Assembly (NCBI RefSeq): GCF_022698145.1
Contig: NZ_JALDAX010000001.1
Location: forward strand, 434,001 to 498,000
Direction: 5' to 3'
Origin: Streptomyces spinosisporus
Lineage (GTDB): Bacteria; Actinomycetota; Actinomycetes; Streptomycetales; Streptomycetaceae
Length of the DNA stretch: 64,000 nt
This document shows, piece by piece, positions 36,606 to 47,721 of this stretch (positions are counted from its first letter, which is position 1; each line of letters starts with the position of its first letter). The notes under the pieces were generated by a model, which was not told where the DNA came from, ran no database searches, and saw only the letters and a program-made list of their open reading frames with translations. A program made the translations under genes and the position numbers.

Positions 36606-36789
36606 CTGCTTTGCCCTTTCCTTGCAGCGCACACCCCCGTTCGGGGGTAGTGAGACCTGCATCACGGATTACACGATGGCAGACAGCCGCCCGGCAATGG
36701 TCGGGCACAACGGGAGTGAGCCGGAGGGCGCGCCGATGTCGAGGGCGCGAGCGCGCGGAGGCGAACGACCCAAAAGGCGAGGAGGAGAG

Positions 36790-38466
36790 ATGACGACGGC
36801 CACGGAGCTCTTCCGCAGCGCGCGGGACTTCCTGCTGGAGCACCGCGAGGACTATGCGAACGCGTACGAAGGGTTCGAGTGGCCCCGGCCCGAACACTTC
36901 AACTGGGCGCTCGACTGGTTCGACGTCATCGCCGAGGGCAACGACCGCACCGCCCTGCACATCGTCGAGGAGGACGGCAGCGAGGTCCGCGTCTCCTTCG
37001 CGGAGATGTCCGAGCGCTCGGACAAGGTGGCCAACTGGCTGCGTGACCTCGGCGTCGGCCCCGAGGACCGGGTCCTGGTCATGCTCGGCAACCAGGTCGA
37101 GCTGTGGGAGACCGCGCTCGCCGCGATGAAGCTGCGCGCCGTCGTCATCCCGGCCACCCCGCTGCTCGGCCCCGCCGACCTGCGCGACCGCGTCGACCGG
37201 GGCCGCGTCAAGCACGTCGTCGTACGGGCCGAGGACACCGCCAAGTTCGACGACGTGCCCGGCGCCTACACCCGTATCTCCGTGGGCGGCCTGCCCAGGG
37301 AAGGGTGGGAGCCCTACGAGGACGCCCACGCCGTCGCCCCCGCCGCGTTCCTGCCCGATGGGCCGACCCTGGCCGACGACCCGCTGATGCTGTACTTCAC
37401 CTCGGGCACCACCGCCCGTCCCAAGCTGGTCGAGCACACCCACACCTCGTACCCGATCGGCCATCTGGCCACCATGTACTGGATCGGCCTCAAGCCCGGC
37501 GACGTGCACCTCAACATCTCCTCGCCCGGCTGGGCCAAGCACGCCTGGTCCAACCTCTTCGCGCCGTGGAACGCCGAGGCGACCGTCTTCCTGTACAACT
37601 ACACGCGCTTCGACGCGGCCCGGCTGATGGCCGAGATGGACCGCGTGGGCGTCACCACCTTCTGCGCCCCGCCGACCGTGTGGCGCATGCTCATCCAGGC
37701 CGACCTGACCCAGCTGCGCGGCAAGCCGCGCGAGGCCGTCGCCGCCGGCGAGCCGCTCAACCCCGAGGTCATCGAGCAGGTCCGGCACGCCTGGGGCGTC
37801 ACCATCCGGGACGGCTTCGGGCAGACCGAGACGGCCGTGCAGGTCGCCAACAGCCCCGGCCAGCAGCTCAAGACCGGCTCGATGGGCCGGCCGAGCCCGG
37901 GGTACAGGGTCGAGCTCCTGGACCCGGTGACCGGCGCGCCCGGCGCCGCCGAGGGCGAGATCGCCCTCGACCTCTCGACCCGGCCCGTCGGCCTGATGAC
38001 CGGCTACCACGGCGACCCGGACCGCACGGCGGAGGCGATGGCCGGCGGCTACTACCGCACCGGTGACATCGGTGCGCGGGACGCCGACGGCTACATCACC
38101 TACGTCGGCCGCAGCGACGACGTCTTCAAGGCCTCCGACTACAAGATCAGCCCCTTCGAGCTGGAGAGCGCGCTGCTGGAGCACGAGGCGGTGGCCGAGG
38201 CGGCCGTCGTGCCCGCCCCGGACGAGCTGCGCCTGGCCGTCCCGAAGGCGTACATCGTCCTCGCCGAGGGCTGGCAGCCGGGCCCCGACACGGCCAAGGT
38301 GCTCTTCGAGCACTCGCGTGAGGTCCTCGCCCCCTACAAGCGCGTCCGCCGCCTGGAGTTCGGCGAACTGCCCAAGACCGTGTCCGGCAAGATCCGCCGG
38401 GTCGAGCTGCGCGAGGCGACCGCGGCGGGCTCGGACCAGGAGTACCGCGAGGAGGACTTCCGGTGA
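36790..38466 (+). CDS. AMP-forming acyl-CoA synthetase (medium-chain/aryl type)
   Basis: Adenylating enzyme of 558 residues making acyl-CoA from an acid, ATP and CoA. Motifs: the P-loop [46 protein letters not shown] and the catalytic lysine in [11 protein letters not shown]. Overall it resembles medium-chain or benzoate-type acyl-CoA synthetases. The ribosome site GGAGGAGAG precedes ATG 36790 directly. The last four bases (GTGA) overlap the next synthetase, so the two are translationally coupled. Confidence 0.9.
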   Translation: MTTATELFRSARDFLLEHREDYANAYEGFEWPRPEHFNWALDWFDVIAEGNDRTALHIVEEDGSEVRVSFAEMSERSDKVANWLRDLGVGPEDRVLVMLGNQVELWETALAAMKLRAVVIPATPLLGPADLRDRVDRGRVKHVVVRAEDTAKFDDVPGAYTRISVGGLPREGWEPYEDAHAVAPAAFLPDGPTLADDPLMLYFTSGTTARPKLVEHTHTSYPIGHLATMYWIGLKPGDVHLNISSPGWAKHAWSNLFAPWNAEATVFLYNYTRFDAARLMAEMDRVGVTTFCAPPTVWRMLIQADLTQLRGKPREAVAAGEPLNPEVIEQVRHAWGVTIRDGFGQTETAVQVANSPGQQLKTGSMGRPSPGYRVELLDPVTGAPGAAEGEIALDLSTRPVGLMTGYHGDPDRTAEAMAGGYYRTGDIGARDADGYITYVGRSDDVFKASDYKISPFELESALLEHEAVAEAAVVPAPDELRLAVPKAYIVLAEGWQPGPDTAKVLFEHSREVLAPYKRVRRLEFGELPKTVSGKIRRVELREATAAGSDQEYREEDFR

Positions 38467-40055
38467 CCGAACTGTCGTATGCGCACGGTACGAGCCCGAC
38501 CGTGCTGCTCGGGGACACCATCGCCGCCAACCTGGACCGGGCGATCACGGCCTGGCCCGACCGCGAGGCGCTCGTCGACGTGCCGTCGGGGCGGCGCTGG
38601 ACGTACGCCGAATTCGGCGCCGACGTCGAGCGGTTGGCGCAGGCGCTGCTCGCGAGCGGGGTCGCCAAGGGCGACCGGGTGGGCATCTGGGCGGTCAACT
38701 GCCCGGAGTGGGTGCTGGTGCAGTACGCCACCGCCCGGGTCGGGGCGATCATGGTGAACATCAACCCGGCCTACCGCGTCCACGAGGTCGAGTACGTCCT
38801 CAAGCAGTCCGGCATCTGTCTGCTCGTCGCCTCGCTGAGCCACAAGACGAGCGACTACCGCGCGATGGTGGACCAGGTGCGCGGCGGCTGCCCCGAGTTG
38901 CGCGAGGTCGTGTACATCGGCGACCCGAGCTGGGACGCGCTGCTCGGGCGGGCGCGGACCACCATGCCGTACGAGGACCTGTCCTGCGACGACCCCATCA
39001 ACATCCAGTACACCTCGGGCACGACGGGCTTCCCCAAGGGGGCCACCCTCTCCCACCACAACATCCTCAACAACGGTTATTTCGTCGGTGAGTTGATCGC
39101 CTACAGCGAGCAGGACCGGATCTGCGTCCCGGTGCCCTTCTACCACTGCTTCGGCATGGTGATGTGCAACCTCGCCGCCACCTCCCACGGTGCCTGCATC
39201 GTCATCCCGGCCCCGTCGTTCGAGCCGAAGGCCACGCTGGAGGCCGTCCAGCAGGAGCGCTGCACCTCCCTGTACGGCGTGCCGACGATGTTCATCGCGG
39301 AGCTGAACCTCGCCGACTTCGCGGACTACGACCTCACCTCCCTGCGCACCGGCATCATGGCGGGCTCGCCCTGCCCGGTGGAGGTGATGAAGCGGGTGGT
39401 CGCCGAGATGCACATGGAGGAGGTCTCCATCTGCTACGGCATGACCGAGACGTCCCCGGTCTCGCTGCAGACCCGCATGGACGACGACCTGGAGCACCGC
39501 ACCGGCACGGTCGGCCGCGTCCTGCCGCACATCGAGGTCAAGGTCGTCGACCCGGCCACCGGAATCACCCAACCGCGCGGCACCGCGGGCGAGTTGTGCA
39601 CCCGCGGCTACAGCGTGATGCTCGGCTACTGGAACGAGCCGGAGAAGACCGCCGAGGCCGTCGACGCCGGCCGCTGGATGCACACCGGCGACCTGGCGAT
39701 GATGCGCGAGGACGGCTACGTCGAGATCGTCGGACGCATCAAGGACATGATCATCCGCGGTGGCGAGAACATCTACCCGCGCGAGATCGAGGAGTTCCTC
39801 TACGGCCACCCGAAGATCCAGGACGTACAGGTCGTGGGCGTGCCCCACGAGCGCTACGGCGAGGAGGTCCTCGCCTGCGTCATCCCGCGCGACCCCGCCG
39901 ACCCGCCGACCCTGGAGGACGTACGCGCCTTCTGCGAGGGGCAGTTGGCCCACTACAAGGTGCCGAGCCGGCTGCGGATCCTGGACGCCTTCCCGATGAC
40001 GGTGTCGGGGAAGGTGCGCAAGATCGAACTGCGGGAGACCTACGCCGGGGAGTAG
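38463..40055 (+). CDS. AMP-binding fatty acyl-CoA synthetase
   Basis: Second adenylating enzyme, 530 residues, FadD-like. Motifs: [64 protein letters not shown] and the catalytic lysine in [12 protein letters not shown]. The GTG start overlaps the preceding stop. Two different synthetases in one operon, with no dehydrogenase or thiolase beside them, suggest activation of two acid classes for use elsewhere. Confidence 0.92.
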   Translation: MTELSYAHGTSPTVLLGDTIAANLDRAITAWPDREALVDVPSGRRWTYAEFGADVERLAQALLASGVAKGDRVGIWAVNCPEWVLVQYATARVGAIMVNINPAYRVHEVEYVLKQSGICLLVASLSHKTSDYRAMVDQVRGGCPELREVVYIGDPSWDALLGRARTTMPYEDLSCDDPINIQYTSGTTGFPKGATLSHHNILNNGYFVGELIAYSEQDRICVPVPFYHCFGMVMCNLAATSHGACIVIPAPSFEPKATLEAVQQERCTSLYGVPTMFIAELNLADFADYDLTSLRTGIMAGSPCPVEVMKRVVAEMHMEEVSICYGMTETSPVSLQTRMDDDLEHRTGTVGRVLPHIEVKVVDPATGITQPRGTAGELCTRGYSVMLGYWNEPEKTAEAVDAGRWMHTGDLAMMREDGYVEIVGRIKDMIIRGGENIYPREIEEFLYGHPKIQDVQVVGVPHERYGEEVLACVIPRDPADPPTLEDVRAFCEGQLAHYKVPSRLRILDAFPMTVSGKVRKIELRETYAGE

Positions 40056-40068
40056 AGCCCCGGCCGCC

Positions 40069-40112
40069 GACGGCACCGAGGTGTGGAGTGCGCTCTACGC
40101 CCCGGTGCCGTC
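40069..40112. terminator. bidirectional terminator between convergent genes
   Basis: A 10-bp stem (GACGGCACCG at 40069-40078 with CGGTGCCGTC at 40103-40112) with a 24-base loop. It lies after the acyl-CoA synthetase stop and overlaps the 3' end of the convergent gene. Confidence 0.65.
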
Positions 40113-40862
40113 CAGTTCGTCCGCCGGGCTGTTGACCGGCTGCGGGGTGCCCGTGAGGTCGAGGACGAACAGGGGGACGCCGAGGGCGTCCGCGCGGGTG
40201 CGCGCGTCGGTGGCGTACCCGGCCAGGGAGAAGTACGCGCAGTCCGCCGACTCCGTCATGGCCGTCAGCCACAGGCACTCCACATCCCGCAGCGAGGCCG
40301 GGCGCACGGTCGGGTCGACCTGGGCCACCAGACCGCGGGCGGCGATCCCGATGCCGGTCGGGGGCCGCTGGTCGGCCCGGCGGATGTCCTGATAGCCGAG
40401 CCAGCGCAGATACACCGCGGCGGCCGTCACCGCGTCCCGGGCGGTGCGGATGGTGACGGGCTGGAAGGGGCGGCGCGGCTTCGGCCGGGCGGCGGTGGTC
40501 TCCGGGGCTGCCGCGGCGCGGGGGACGGCGCCCTTTCGAGCCTCAGTGACCTCAGTGACCTCTGTGACTTCTGGGACCTCTGTGCCCTCTGTGACGTCCG
40601 CCCGCTCCGTCACGGCGATGCGCAGCACCGTCCCGCACGGGCAGCCCAGCTCCGGGTGCGGCCACTCGTCCAGGCGGCCGCAGGAGCCGCAGCGCAGCCT
40701 GATCCAGTCCTCGGCCCAGGAGCGATGGGTGACGGCCGTCGCCGTTCCTCTGCGGTCGAGCGGCGGTGCGACGGGCGCTCCGCACACGCACGGGAACGAC
40801 GGTGCCGCATAGAGGTGTTCGCGCCGGCAGGCCGGACAGCGCACCGGGACGCTCTCGGTCAT
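40095..40862 (-). CDS. zinc-ribbon protein with degenerate Mrr-like restriction endonuclease fold
   Basis: Protein of 255 residues. Two cysteine clusters at the N-terminus (CPACRREHLY with CVCG; CGSCGRLDEW with CPCG) look like zinc ribbons. A linker with repeated VTE/GTE/EVT triplets follows. The C-terminus (AVTAAAVYLRWLGYQDI, GIGIAARGLVAQVDPT, TDARTRADALGVPLFVLDL) has the outline of an Mrr-type nuclease fold, but the expected D...QxK catalytic set is not clear (QVD in place of QVK). It may bind DNA without cutting it. The start is ATG 40862; ATG 40871 is also possible. Confidence 0.6.
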   Translation of the reverse strand: MTESVPVRCPACRREHLYAAPSFPCVCGAPVAPPLDRRGTATAVTHRSWAEDWIRLRCGSCGRLDEWPHPELGCPCGTVLRIAVTERADVTEGTEVPEVTEVTEVTEARKGAVPRAAAAPETTAARPKPRRPFQPVTIRTARDAVTAAAVYLRWLGYQDIRRADQRPPTGIGIAARGLVAQVDPTVRPASLRDVECLWLTAMTESADCAYFSLAGYATDARTRADALGVPLFVLDLTGTPQPVNSPADELDGTGA

Positions 40863-40955
40863 GGCCCACATCGTCCTCCAGGCGGCCCCTGCTTGTCCGT
40901 GTCTTGACGGCCTTCCCTCACCCACTTACATTGCTTTCAGATAGCAGAAAACAGT

Positions 40956-40970
40956 TTCCGCAATGTGGAA
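40956..40970 (+). promoter_or_regulatory. palindromic operator upstream of gcl
   Basis: TTCCGCAATGTGGAA, arms TTCCGCA and TGTGGAA (6 of 7 positions symmetrical), about 110 bases upstream of the glyoxylate carboligase start. It matches the palindrome in front of hyi, so both are probably bound by one regulator. An AllR-type IclR repressor is known to control these genes in streptomycetes, but its gene is not in this window. Confidence 0.6.
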
Positions 40971-41078
40971 GTCCGGCTGGGAAATCCGCAGGGCGGAACG
41001 ATCAGGAAGCCGATACGGAAGAGCTCACCGCGGGGCGCGACGGGAGTGCTAGTCCGACAGCCGAAGCAGGAGTACTCG

Positions 41079-42863
<1,785 letters not shown>

Positions 42864-42898
42864 CCCGCCGATCGCAGGCGGGGTTCACCGAGCGCAGA

Positions 42899-42938
42899 CG
42901 TAGGGGCGGCCCGTCCGGGGGGACGGGCCGCCCCTACG
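42899..42938. terminator. very strong terminator after gcl
   Basis: A perfect 18-bp stem (42899-42916 with 42921-42938) closed by GGGG, 36 bases after the gcl stop. It can also act on the opposite strand. Confidence 0.9.
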
Positions 42939-42953
42939 CGCATGCCCGCACCG

Positions 42954-43178
42954 TCACACCGCCCCGCAGCTCATCCCGCTGCCACTGCCGCAGGAGAGAC
43001 CGGGCTGCTCACGCTCCGTGCTGCCGCCCCGGCCCGTCAGCCCCCCGTCCCGGGCGAAGCGGGGCGCGAGCGCCGTCAGCGCCCGGTCGCCGTACAGGGC
43101 GACGACGAACAGGATCTCCTCGACCGGCAGACCAGCCCGGCCCACGGGCAGCGGATGCCGGTCGCGCACCCCCGGCAC
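42954..43178 (-). pseudogene. possible C-terminal fragment of a TIGR04222-like membrane protein
   Basis: An open frame of 74 codons with strong GC3 bias. The sequence VEEILFVVALYGDRALTALA, then RFARDGG and a Gly/Ser/Cys-rich end (LSCGSGSGMSCGAV), resembles the C-terminal tail of actinobacterial TIGR04222 proteins as I remember them. The expected N-terminal domain and membrane helices are absent: upstream lies the 3' end of another gene. It is therefore either a decayed remnant or a short protein from GTG 43178. No good ribosome site is seen. Confidence 0.4.
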
Positions 43179-43263
43179 GAGGCCCGCCGCCCCCGTGCCG
43201 GCGGGCCTCGCGTGACATGAATATCTCCGTGGGCGGGGGCGGTTGAAGCCCGTTGAACCATGT

Positions 43264-43575
43264 TCAGAGGTTGATTTGAGGATTGCGTAGACGTTCTACG
43301 TCCTCGGTGGTGTCTGCTGCCGGCGGCTCATGGTGTTCGGACAGGCCGGGCCAGTCGTCGGGCCCGCCGCCCTGCCACTCGATGAGCTCGCTGCCCTCGA
43401 CGTCGGTGACGTACAGGTCGGCCAGCCGCAGGATCTCGGCCACGTCGTCCACGTGCGTGGCGATCCCCAGCGTCTCCTCGCCCTCCGTGACCCGCCGGGA
43501 GCCGTCCAGGGCGGGCGAGTGCACCACGATGTGCGGTTGCCGCGCCGGATCTGCCGTGCCTTCTGGATGTGCCAT
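43264..43575 (-). CDS. small hypothetical acidic protein
   Basis: Protein of 103 residues, unrecognised. It begins MAHPEGTADPARQPHIVVHS and contains TEGEETLGIATHVDDVAEIL and LADLYVTDVEGSELIEWQGG. The composition is acidic and soluble, and GC3 bias supports coding. ATG 43575 has GGAG 9 bases upstream. Two large hairpins lie upstream of it (43637-43674 and 43701-43752). Confidence 0.6.
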   Translation of the reverse strand: MAHPEGTADPARQPHIVVHSPALDGSRRVTEGEETLGIATHVDDVAEILRLADLYVTDVEGSELIEWQGGGPDDWPGLSEHHEPPAADTTEDVERLRNPQINL

Positions 43576-43636
43576 GCCTTCAGACTCCTGCGGAAGCAAT
43601 CCCTCCGCACCCCGGATGAGCCGAAACGCAGACGGA

Positions 43637-43674
43637 CCGGCGCCGGATGCGGGACCGTCCGCATCCGGCGCCGG
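43637..43674. terminator. 16-bp GC hairpin, probable terminator
   Basis: A perfect stem CCGGCGCCGGATGCGG (43637-43652) with 43659-43674 and a 6-base loop, 62 bases upstream of the minus-strand hypothetical gene and downstream of catalase. Its loop is unrelated to those of the paired hairpins flanking catalase. Confidence 0.6.
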
Positions 43675-43700
43675 CCGGCCGGTGAGGTGTTCGGTTGTGG

Positions 43701-43752
43701 CCGTCCGGCGGCGCGAGGCTGGGCGCGACAGGACATTCGCGCCGCCGGACGG
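43701..43752 (-). other. structured element A: hairpin with conserved loop, downstream of catalase
   Basis: A perfect 16-bp stem (CCGTCCGGCGGCGCGA at 43701-43716 with 43737-43752) and a 20-base loop. On the minus strand the loop contains TGTCCTGTCGCGCCCAG, identical to the loop segment of element B at 45461-45522 although the stems differ. It lies about 200 bases after the catalase stop and 126 bases before the next minus-strand gene. Confidence 0.75.
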
Positions 43753-43955
43753 GGTCTGGGGTACTGCTGACCACGGCTGGGACCGCGGCGGGTGCGACGG
43801 AACCGCGGCGCTCCTCCCCTCAGGTCGAAGAAGGAGAGCCCGGGACCTTCACCACCGCACTGGCTCGCACACCGCCGCGGTCCTTGCCTCGCCCGGGCAC
43901 GTCCGTCCGGCCACCCCTCATCCGGGCCGTCCGGTCGTGCTCGGGCCGTCTGTTG

Positions 43956-45413
43956 TCAGTCCTCGCGCAGGGCGCGGACCGCCTCCTCCACCCGCCGCCC
44001 GTACTCCGGGTCGGCGGCGTGGAAGTGGGCCAGGTTCTTCCTGACCACGTCGTCACGGGTGACCTGCGCGAGACCCCCGGCGATGTTCGCGACCAGCCGC
44101 GACCTCTCCTCGGCCGACATCAGGCGGTACAGCTCGCCCGCCTGGACGAAGTCGTCGTCCTTGGTGTGCAGCGGCGCCTCGTGGGTGCCCGTGTGCCCGG
44201 TGACGGGCAGCGGGGCGGCCAGCGGGCGGCCGGTCTCCACCGGGCCGTCGTAGGAGTTCGGCTCGTAGTTCTTGGCGTGCCGGCCCTGGGAGTTGACCGC
44301 CATCAGACCGTCGCGGCCGTAGTTGCTCGCGACGGTCGCCCTCGGGGCGTTGACCGCCAGCAGCGTGTGGTTGACGCCGAGGCGGTAGCGGTGGGCGTCC
44401 GCATAGGCGAACAGCCGGCCCTGGAGCATCTTGTCCGGCGAGGGGCCGATGCCGGGCACGAAGTTGTTCGGGGAGAACGCGGCCTGCTCGACCTCGGCGA
44501 AGACGTTGTCCGGGTTGCGGTCGAGGACCAGCCGGCCCACGCGCCGCAGCGGGTGGTCCCTGTGCGGCCACACCTTGGTCAGGTCGAACGGGTTGAAGCG
44601 GTAGTCCGCCGCCTCGGCCGCCGGCATGACCTGCACGTACATCGTCCAGGACGGCTTCACGCCCCGCTCGATGGCCTGCAGCAGGTCCGTCTGGTGGGAG
44701 CTCGGGTCCGTGCCCGCGAGCTCGGCCGCCTGCTCGGAGGTGAGGCAGCGGATGCCCTGGTCGGTCTTGAAGTGGTACTTGACGAAGAAGGCCTCGCCGT
44801 CGGCGTTCGTCCACTGGTAGGTGTGCGAGCCGTAACCGTTCATGTGGCGGTACGACGCCGGGATGCCGCGGTCGCCCATCAGCCAGGTCACCTGGTGCGT
44901 GGCCTCGGGGGAGTGTGCCCAGAAGTCCCAGACGTTGTCCGGCTCCTGACGGCCCGTGAAGGGGTCGCGCTTCTGCGAGTGGATGAAGTCGGGGAATTTG
45001 ATCGGGTCCTTGATGAAGAACACCGGGGTGTTGTTCCCGACGAGGTCGTAATTGCCCTGCTCCGTATAGAACTTGACGGCGAAGCCGCGCGGGTCGCGGA
45101 CGGCGTCCGCGCCGCCGAGCGAGTCGGCCACGGTGGAGAAGCGCACGAACACCTCGGTGCGCCTGCCGACGCCGCTCAGGAAGTCCGCGTGGGTGAAGCC
45201 GGTGACGTCGTCGGTGACCTCGAAGTGGCCGTAGGCGCCCGAGCCGCGGGCGTGCACCACGCGCTCCGGGATGCGCTCGCGGTTGAACCGCGCCAGCTTC
45301 TCCAGGAGGTGCTGGTCCTGGAGGAGGAGCGGACCACCGGGGCCGGCTGAGGCGGAGTTCTGGTTGTCGGCGACCGGGGCGCCGGACTCGGTCGTGAGCA
45401 CGCGCTGCGACAT
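43956..45413 (-). CDS. monofunctional heme catalase
   Basis: Small-subunit catalase of 485 residues, typical of clade 3 length. The catalytic His54 ([16 protein letters not shown]), the distal Asn region ([15 protein letters not shown]) and the heme-ligand Tyr motif ([14 protein letters not shown]) are present. It is the third gene of the hyi-glxR-catalase set. Its 5' leader carries structured element B and two CTTCCGTGCGGG direct repeats. A role in clearing hydrogen peroxide made by the nearby uricase is likely. Confidence 0.96.
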   Translation of the reverse strand: MSQRVLTTESGAPVADNQNSASAGPGGPLLLQDQHLLEKLARFNRERIPERVVHARGSGAYGHFEVTDDVTGFTHADFLSGVGRRTEVFVRFSTVADSLGGADAVRDPRGFAVKFYTEQGNYDLVGNNTPVFFIKDPIKFPDFIHSQKRDPFTGRQEPDNVWDFWAHSPEATHQVTWLMGDRGIPASYRHMNGYGSHTYQWTNADGEAFFVKYHFKTDQGIRCLTSEQAAELAGTDPSSHQTDLLQAIERGVKPSWTMYVQVMPAAEAADYRFNPFDLTKVWPHRDHPLRRVGRLVLDRNPDNVFAEVEQAAFSPNNFVPGIGPSPDKMLQGRLFAYADAHRYRLGVNHTLLAVNAPRATVASNYGRDGLMAVNSQGRHAKNYEPNSYDGPVETGRPLAAPLPVTGHTGTHEAPLHTKDDDFVQAGELYRLMSAEERSRLVANIAGGLAQVTRDDVVRKNLAHFHAADPEYGRRVEEAVRALRED

Positions 45414-45419
45414 GGGGAC

Positions 45420-45448
45420 CTTCCGTGCGGGGGCACTTCCGTGCGGGA
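45420..45448 (-). promoter_or_regulatory. direct repeat in the catalase leader
   Basis: Two copies of CTTCCGTGCGGG (45420-45431 and 45437-45448), 17 bases apart, directly upstream of the catalase start; on the minus strand each contains CACGGAA. This resembles the TACGGAA half-site of the hyi operator, so it may be a weaker site for the same regulator. Confidence 0.4.
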
Positions 45449-45460
45449 GTTGACGTGTGA

Positions 45461-45522
45461 TTCCGGGCGGCGCCGGTGCCTGGGCGCGACAGGACAGATG
45501 TCGGCGCCGGCGCCGCCCGGAA
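45461..45522 (-). other. structured element B: hairpin with conserved loop, between glxR and catalase
   Basis: A perfect 16-bp stem (TTCCGGGCGGCGCCGG at 45461-45476 with 45507-45522) and a 30-base loop. The minus-strand loop contains the same TGTCCTGTCGCGCCCAG as element A. It begins 14 bases after the glxR stop and ends 48 bases before the catalase start, so it could be a terminator, an mRNA-processing or stability element, or a leader control element. Confidence 0.75.
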
Positions 45523-45535
45523 GTTGTCGGCTGCG

Positions 45536-46426
45536 TCAGAGCTGGGCGCCGGAGAGGCGCTCCACGGCCCGCAGCAGGGCCGAGTGGTCCAGGCCCCCGT
45601 CGCCCTGCGCACGCAGGCTGGCGACGAGCTGGGCGACCACGGCGCCGACGGGCAGGGCCGCGCCGACGTTGCGGGCGGCGTCGGTGACGATGCCCATGTC
45701 CTTGTGGTGCAGGTCGATACGGAAGCCGGGCTTGAAGTCGCGCTGCAGGAAGTTGTCCTTCTTGCGCGTCAGCACGGTCGAGCCCGCGAGCCCGCCGTTC
45801 AGGACGTCCAGCGCGGCCTTGAGGTCCACGCCCGACTTCTCCAGGAAGACCACGGCCTCGGCGCACGCCTGGATGTTCACGGCGACGATCAGCTGGTTGG
45901 CGGCCTTCACGGTCTGGCCCGAGCCGTGCGGGCCGCACAGCACGATGGTCTTGCCGAGCGCCTCCAGGATCGGCTTGGCGCTGTCGAAGTCGGCCTGCTC
46001 GCCGCCGACCATGATGGACAGCACGGCCTCGATCGCACCGGCCTCACCGCCGGACACGGGCGCGTCCAGCACGCGGATGCCCTTGTCCTTCGCGGCCTTC
46101 GCGAGGTCGACGGAGGTCTGCGGGGTGATCGACGACATGTCGATCAGCAGCGCGCCGGACCTGGCGTTCTCCAGGATGCCGTCGGGGCCGTAGGAGATGG
46201 CCTCGACCTGCGGGGAGGCGGGCACCATCGTGATGATCACGTCGGCGTCCCGCACGGCCTCGGCGATCGAGCCGGCCGCGGTGCCGCCGGCGGCGGCCAG
46301 GCGGTCCAGCTTGTCCTGCTCCAGGGTGTAGCCGGTGACGTCGTAGCCCGCCTTGATCAGGTTCTCGGACATGGGGGAGCCCATGATGCCGAGGCCTATC
46401 CAGGCGACCTTGGGTAGAGTGCTCAT
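45536..46426 (-). CDS. glxR: 2-hydroxy-3-oxopropionate (tartronate semialdehyde) reductase
   Basis: NAD(P)H-dependent enzyme of 296 residues that reduces tartronate semialdehyde to glycerate, the step after Gcl. It has the nucleotide-binding motif [20 protein letters not shown], the substrate motif [11 protein letters not shown] and the catalytic lysine in [12 protein letters not shown]. It lies 25 bases after hyi and is followed by element B and catalase. Confidence 0.94.
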   Translation of the reverse strand: MSTLPKVAWIGLGIMGSPMSENLIKAGYDVTGYTLEQDKLDRLAAAGGTAAGSIAEAVRDADVIITMVPASPQVEAISYGPDGILENARSGALLIDMSSITPQTSVDLAKAAKDKGIRVLDAPVSGGEAGAIEAVLSIMVGGEQADFDSAKPILEALGKTIVLCGPHGSGQTVKAANQLIVAVNIQACAEAVVFLEKSGVDLKAALDVLNGGLAGSTVLTRKKDNFLQRDFKPGFRIDLHHKDMGIVTDAARNVGAALPVGAVVAQLVASLRAQGDGGLDHSALLRAVERLSGAQL

Positions 46427-46451
46427 GAAATGTGCCTTTCGGTAAGGGAGT

Positions 46452-47309
46452 TCAGCGGGCGGCGCGTGCTTCGCGGGGCAGCCAGTCGAAGGCCTCGGCG
46501 CTCGGGCGGTCGCCCGGCTTGTACTCGAGGCCGACCCAGCCGTCGTAGCCCGCCTTCCTCAGTTGGCCGAGGAGCTCCTCCAGGGGGAGCGAGCCCGTCC
46601 CCGGCGCGCCGCGGCCCGGGTTGTCGGCGATCTGCACATGGCCGGTCTTGGCGGCGTACCGCTCGATCACCGACGGCAGGTCCTCGCCGTTCATGGACAG
46701 GTGGTAGAGGTCCATCAGGAAGCGTGCGTTGCCCAGCCCCGTCGCCTCGTTGACCTTGTCGACGACGCCGATCCCGGCCGGTGCGCTGACCAGCGGGTAC
46801 AGCGGCGACTCCGGCTGGTTGAGGGTCTCGATCAGCAGGATCGCGCCGATGCGGTCGGCCGCGCGGGCCGCGAGCACCAGGTTCTCCAGGGCCAGTGCGT
46901 CCTGCTCTGCGGGGTCGACGCCCTCGACGCGGTTGCCGTACAGCGCGTTGAGCGCCGTGCAGCCCAGGGACTCGGCGAAGCCGGCCGCCACGTCGATGTT
47001 GGCGCGGAACCTCTCCGACTCCTCGCCCGGGATCGACAGGGCGCCCCGGTCGGGTCCGGGCAGCCGGCCGGCGTAGAAGTTCAGGCCCGTGAGCCGTACG
47101 CCCGCGTCCTCGATCGCCTTCTTCAGCGCGTCGAGTTCGGACTGGTCGGGGGTGGGGGAGTCGACCCAGGGCCACCACAGCTCGACCGCGGTGAAGCCCG
47201 CCGCGGCGGCGGCCGCGGGGCGCTCCAGGAGCGGGAGCTCCGTGAAGAGGATCGACAGGTTGACGTTGAAGCGCTGCTCTGCGGCGGTGTCCCAGTCAAA
47301 GCCCGGCAT
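46452..47309 (-). CDS. hyi: hydroxypyruvate isomerase-like TIM-barrel protein
   Basis: TIM-barrel isomerase of 285 residues that interconverts hydroxypyruvate and tartronate semialdehyde. Landmarks are VNLSILFTELPLLERPAAAA, the metal-ligand Glu in ILLIETLNQPESP, the Asp/His strand FLMDLYHLSMNGED and the final Glu in WVGLEYKPGDRPS. It is the first gene of the minus-strand glyoxylate operon and has a strong palindrome at 47339-47353. Confidence 0.93.
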   Translation of the reverse strand: MPGFDWDTAAEQRFNVNLSILFTELPLLERPAAAAAAGFTAVELWWPWVDSPTPDQSELDALKKAIEDAGVRLTGLNFYAGRLPGPDRGALSIPGEESERFRANIDVAAGFAESLGCTALNALYGNRVEGVDPAEQDALALENLVLAARAADRIGAILLIETLNQPESPLYPLVSAPAGIGVVDKVNEATGLGNARFLMDLYHLSMNGEDLPSVIERYAAKTGHVQIADNPGRGAPGTGSLPLEELLGQLRKAGYDGWVGLEYKPGDRPSAEAFDWLPREARAAR

Positions 47310-47338
47310 CGGCGTCGGTGCTCCCTTCCGTGTAGTGA

Positions 47339-47353
47339 TTCCGTATTACGGAA
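47339..47353 (-). promoter_or_regulatory. perfect palindromic operator upstream of hyi
   Basis: TTCCGTA-T-TACGGAA, a perfect 7+1+7 palindrome 30 bases upstream of the hyi start. Extra TTCCGT (47326-47331) and AACGGAA (47368-47374) half-sites lie on each side. It matches the gcl site. The divergent DUF77 gene begins at 47461, so one operator cluster could control both directions. Confidence 0.7.
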
Positions 47354-47460
47354 GTTAGTTTCTGCTTAACGGAAGACTGCCTGTGACCGGGGAGGCCTGT
47401 CAAGAGCGTCCGGGCAAATCCACCGGTCTCCGAGGGTCGCCATGGCGTTAGGTTGTGCGC

Positions 47461-47721
47461 GTGCGATTGAGAGTGGAGTTCACGACCGAGCCCTTCGACC
47501 TCGACCAGGCGCCCGCGCATGCGGTGGTCGCCCGTGAGGTCATCGAGGCGGCCGAGCTGGACGCGGTGGACGTCGGCCCGTTCGGCAACACGGCGGAGGG
47601 CGGTGCGGACACCGTGCTCGCCGCCGTGGACGCCCTGCTGCGCAAGTCGCTGCAGGCCGGTGCCACCCGCATCTCGCTGCAGGTGAACGTCGTGGGCGCG
47701 GCCGGGGAGGGCGCCGAGTGA
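47461..47721 (+). CDS. thiamine-binding-like (DUF77 / MTH1187-YkoF type) protein
   Basis: Protein of 86 residues with the ferredoxin-like fold pattern of DUF77 (RLRVEFTTEPFDL, then VGPFGNTAEGGADTVLAAVD and ATRISLQVNVV). Members bind thiamine or its pyrimidine part. GTG 47461 or GTG 47455 may be the start. It overlaps the following HTH gene by four bases (GTGA), so the two are coupled. The position opposite a ThDP-dependent glyoxylate pathway is suggestive. Confidence 0.7.
   Translation: MRLRVEFTTEPFDLDQAPAHAVVAREVIEAAELDAVDVGPFGNTAEGGADTVLAAVDALLRKSLQAGATRISLQVNVVGAAGEGAE

Larger units (their letters stand above)
43576..43955. other. 380-bp intergenic region with two large hairpins
   Basis: Region between the catalase stop and the small hypothetical gene. 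It contains the two hairpins listed separately. Between 43753 and 43955 I see nothing else: open frames there lack ribosome sites. Confidence 0.5.

Noticed and set aside
43009..43218. A minus-strand frame from ATG 43218 (MSREARRHGGGGPRAG...)
   Set aside because: Arg/Gly-rich and out of frame with the better-biased 42954-43178 frame.
43576..45535. Elements A and B as ends of an insertion sequence carrying catalase
   Set aside because: No transposase, no target duplication seen, and catalase has the base composition of its neighbours; kept only as a minor alternative.
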